From positions 124,001-188,000 of the forward strand of contig NZ_AP014637.1 in NCBI RefSeq assembly GCF_000829415.1: 64,000 bases of DNA, in the 5' to 3' direction. The notes under the pieces were generated by a model, which had not been told where the DNA came from, searched no databases, and worked only from the letters and a program-made list of their open reading frames with translations. This DNA is from Pseudomonas sp. StFLB209. Its GTDB lineage: Bacteria; Pseudomonadota; Gammaproteobacteria; Pseudomonadales; Pseudomonadaceae. The translations under genes were made by a program, and so were the position numbers. This document shows, piece after piece, positions 63,258 to 64,000 of this stretch; positions within the stretch are counted from its first letter, which is position 1, and each line of letters begins with the position of its first letter.

Positions 63258-63348
63258 TGGCGGAGAACGGGGGATTCGAACCCCCGACACCCTTTTGAGG
63301 TGTACTCCCTTAGCAGGGGAGCGCCTTCGGCCACTCGGCCAGCTCTCC
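63258..63348 (-). tRNA. tRNA-Ser (GCT), unit 2
   Basis: Identical to unit 1 over 91 nt. It is the first tRNA after csrA, as in the csrA-serV-argV order of enterics. Confidence 0.97.
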
Positions 63349-63409
63349 GCAACACGGGGCGTATATTAACTACGCATTTCCCCGTTTGCAAACAAAAAAT
63401 TCAAATAAA

Positions 63410-63598
63410 TTAATGGGTTGGTTCCTGATCCTTCTCTTTCTTGATCCGCAGGTAGATTTCTTCACGATGGACCGCAACTTCCTTGGGGGCATTGACGCCG
63501 ATGCGCACTTGATTACCCTTGACGCCAAGCACAGTCACGGTGATTTCTCCATCACCAATGATCAGGCTCTCTGCGCACCGACGAGTCAGAATCAGCAT
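63410..63598 (-). CDS. csrA: Post-transcriptional regulator CsrA/RsmA
   Basis: The 62-residue product begins [20 protein letters not shown] and contains [32 protein letters not shown], the complete CsrA fold. It binds GGA motifs near start codons. Its own leader carries GAGGAG just before the start, so self-control is possible. It lies between lysC and the Ser/Arg tRNA cluster. Confidence 0.97.
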   Translation of the reverse strand: MLILTRRCAESLIIGDGEITVTVLGVKGNQVRIGVNAPKEVAVHREEIYLRIKKEKDQEPTH

Positions 63599-63731
63599 AC
63601 CTTTCTCCTCACGCAATACATTCAGGAACAACAGTCTGAAAAACCACGAGGCAAGTCTGTGACCAAAAAGCCACTAGCCAAGCCTGAGTATTGACTAACG
63701 CAACGAAAAGAACAGTCTTTGTGCGCAGATC

Positions 63732-63766
63732 AAAAAACGAAAGGCGCGGGTCTACCGCGCCTTTCG
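63732..63766 (-). terminator. lysC terminator
   Basis: CGAAAGGCGCGG/CCGCGCCTTTCG stem with a short loop, followed on the minus strand by T6. It lies 10 bp after the lysC stop. Confidence 0.85.
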
Positions 63767-63775
63767 CTTCAACGA

Positions 63776-64000
63776 TCACTCACCCTGGCGGGGAGCGTCC
63801 AGTTCGAAGGCCGTGTGCAGAGCACGTACGGCCAGCTCGAGGTACTTCTCTTCGATCACCACCGAAACCTTGATTTCCGAGGTCGAGATCATCTGGATAT
63901 TGATGCTCTCTTTGGCCAGCGCTTCGAACATGCGGCTGGCTACACCGGCGTGCGAACGCATGCCAACGCCAACGATGGAAACCTTGGCGATCTTGGTGTC
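63776..64000 (-). CDS. lysC: Aspartate kinase LysC, C-terminal part (cut by window edge)
   Basis: The frame enters from the window end and stops at 63776. The visible ~74 residues contain [40 protein letters not shown] and [20 protein letters not shown], the second ACT domain of a lysine/threonine-sensitive aspartokinase. It catalyses the first step from aspartate to lysine, threonine and methionine. The lysC-csrA-tRNA order is normal for Pseudomonas. Confidence 0.95.
   Translation of the reverse strand, partial: DTKIAKVSIVGVGMRSHAGVASRMFEALAKESINIQMISTSEIKVSVVIEEKYLELAVRALHTAFELDAPRQGE

Noticed and set aside
62341-63348. Regularly spaced identical blocks that look like a CRISPR array
   Set aside because: The blocks are whole tRNA genes (cloverleaf, CCA ends, anticodons ACG and GCT) and terminators, too long and too unevenly spaced for a CRISPR array.

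Overview
The window is chromosomal DNA of a Pseudomonas, most likely of the P. putida/P. fluorescens lineage. The evidence is the gene content (rpsP-rimM-trmD-rplS beside ffh, minCDE, amrZ, DUF1652 genes, csrA beside a Ser/Arg tRNA cluster), the high-GC codon use, and many copies of the GTAGGAGCGGCTT-type REP palindrome. It begins inside xerD and ends inside lysC, both cut by the window edges.

Layout. 1-2.0 kb: the N-terminal part of xerD, then an IS200/IS605-group element carrying only tnpB. 2.1-5.7 kb: the ribosome/tRNA-modification operon rpsP-rimM-trmD-rplS and ffh. 5.9-20 kb: core and conserved genes (CcsA-like and CNNM/CorC-like membrane proteins, an MFS symporter, purT, tsaB, adk, ppc, a DUF4398/OmpA lipoprotein pair). 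20-33 kb: accessory metabolism (a BetT transporter; a LysR/RraA-aldolase/aminotransferase/dicarboxylate-symporter cluster; an unusual alpha/beta-hydrolase-fold plus ATP-grasp plus phosphohistidine fusion with a membrane partner; an aldo-keto reductase; a TonB receptor with an STN domain). 33-39.7 kb: a patatin, lpxL, minCDE, rluA, apeB. 40-45.7 kb: a HutC-type GntR regulator facing an ABC importer and a HAD phosphatase. 45.7-55 kb: quinone oxidoreductase, prc, an EAL-CBS-GGDDF protein, sdaA with a LysR, and a TrmK-like methylase between two DUF1652 genes. 55-58.3 kb: a second, inverted copy of the tnpB element, a phage-type Zn-ribbon gene preceded by what looks like a C4 antisense RNA, a membrane protein and tRNA-Arg(CCT). 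58.6-64 kb: small proteins, amrZ, mgtE, a DUF4124 protein, six tRNAs (4 Arg-ACG, 2 Ser-GCT), csrA and the end of lysC.

The points most worth following are these. (1) The two tnpB elements are about 97% identical, inverted and 53 kb apart; each has a predicted omega-RNA whose guide can be read from the flank, and copy 2 has a frameshift just after the last catalytic Asp. (2) The cloverleaf RNA at 57051-57120 carries two perfect antisense segments to the ribosome-binding region of the Zn-ribbon gene, which is the P1/P7 C4 arrangement. (3) The rifampicin-phosphotransferase-like fusion protein has an alpha/beta-hydrolase domain whose nucleophile Ser is replaced by Asn. (4) Four TGGTCTAGACCA-like operators lie between the GntR gene and the ABC operon. 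(5) The RraA/aminotransferase/symporter cluster could break down a 4-hydroxy(-4-methyl)glutamate-type amino acid.

Everything was read by eye from the sequence and the translations. No alignment, folding or database search was run, so family names are recognition calls and functional links between neighbours are inference.
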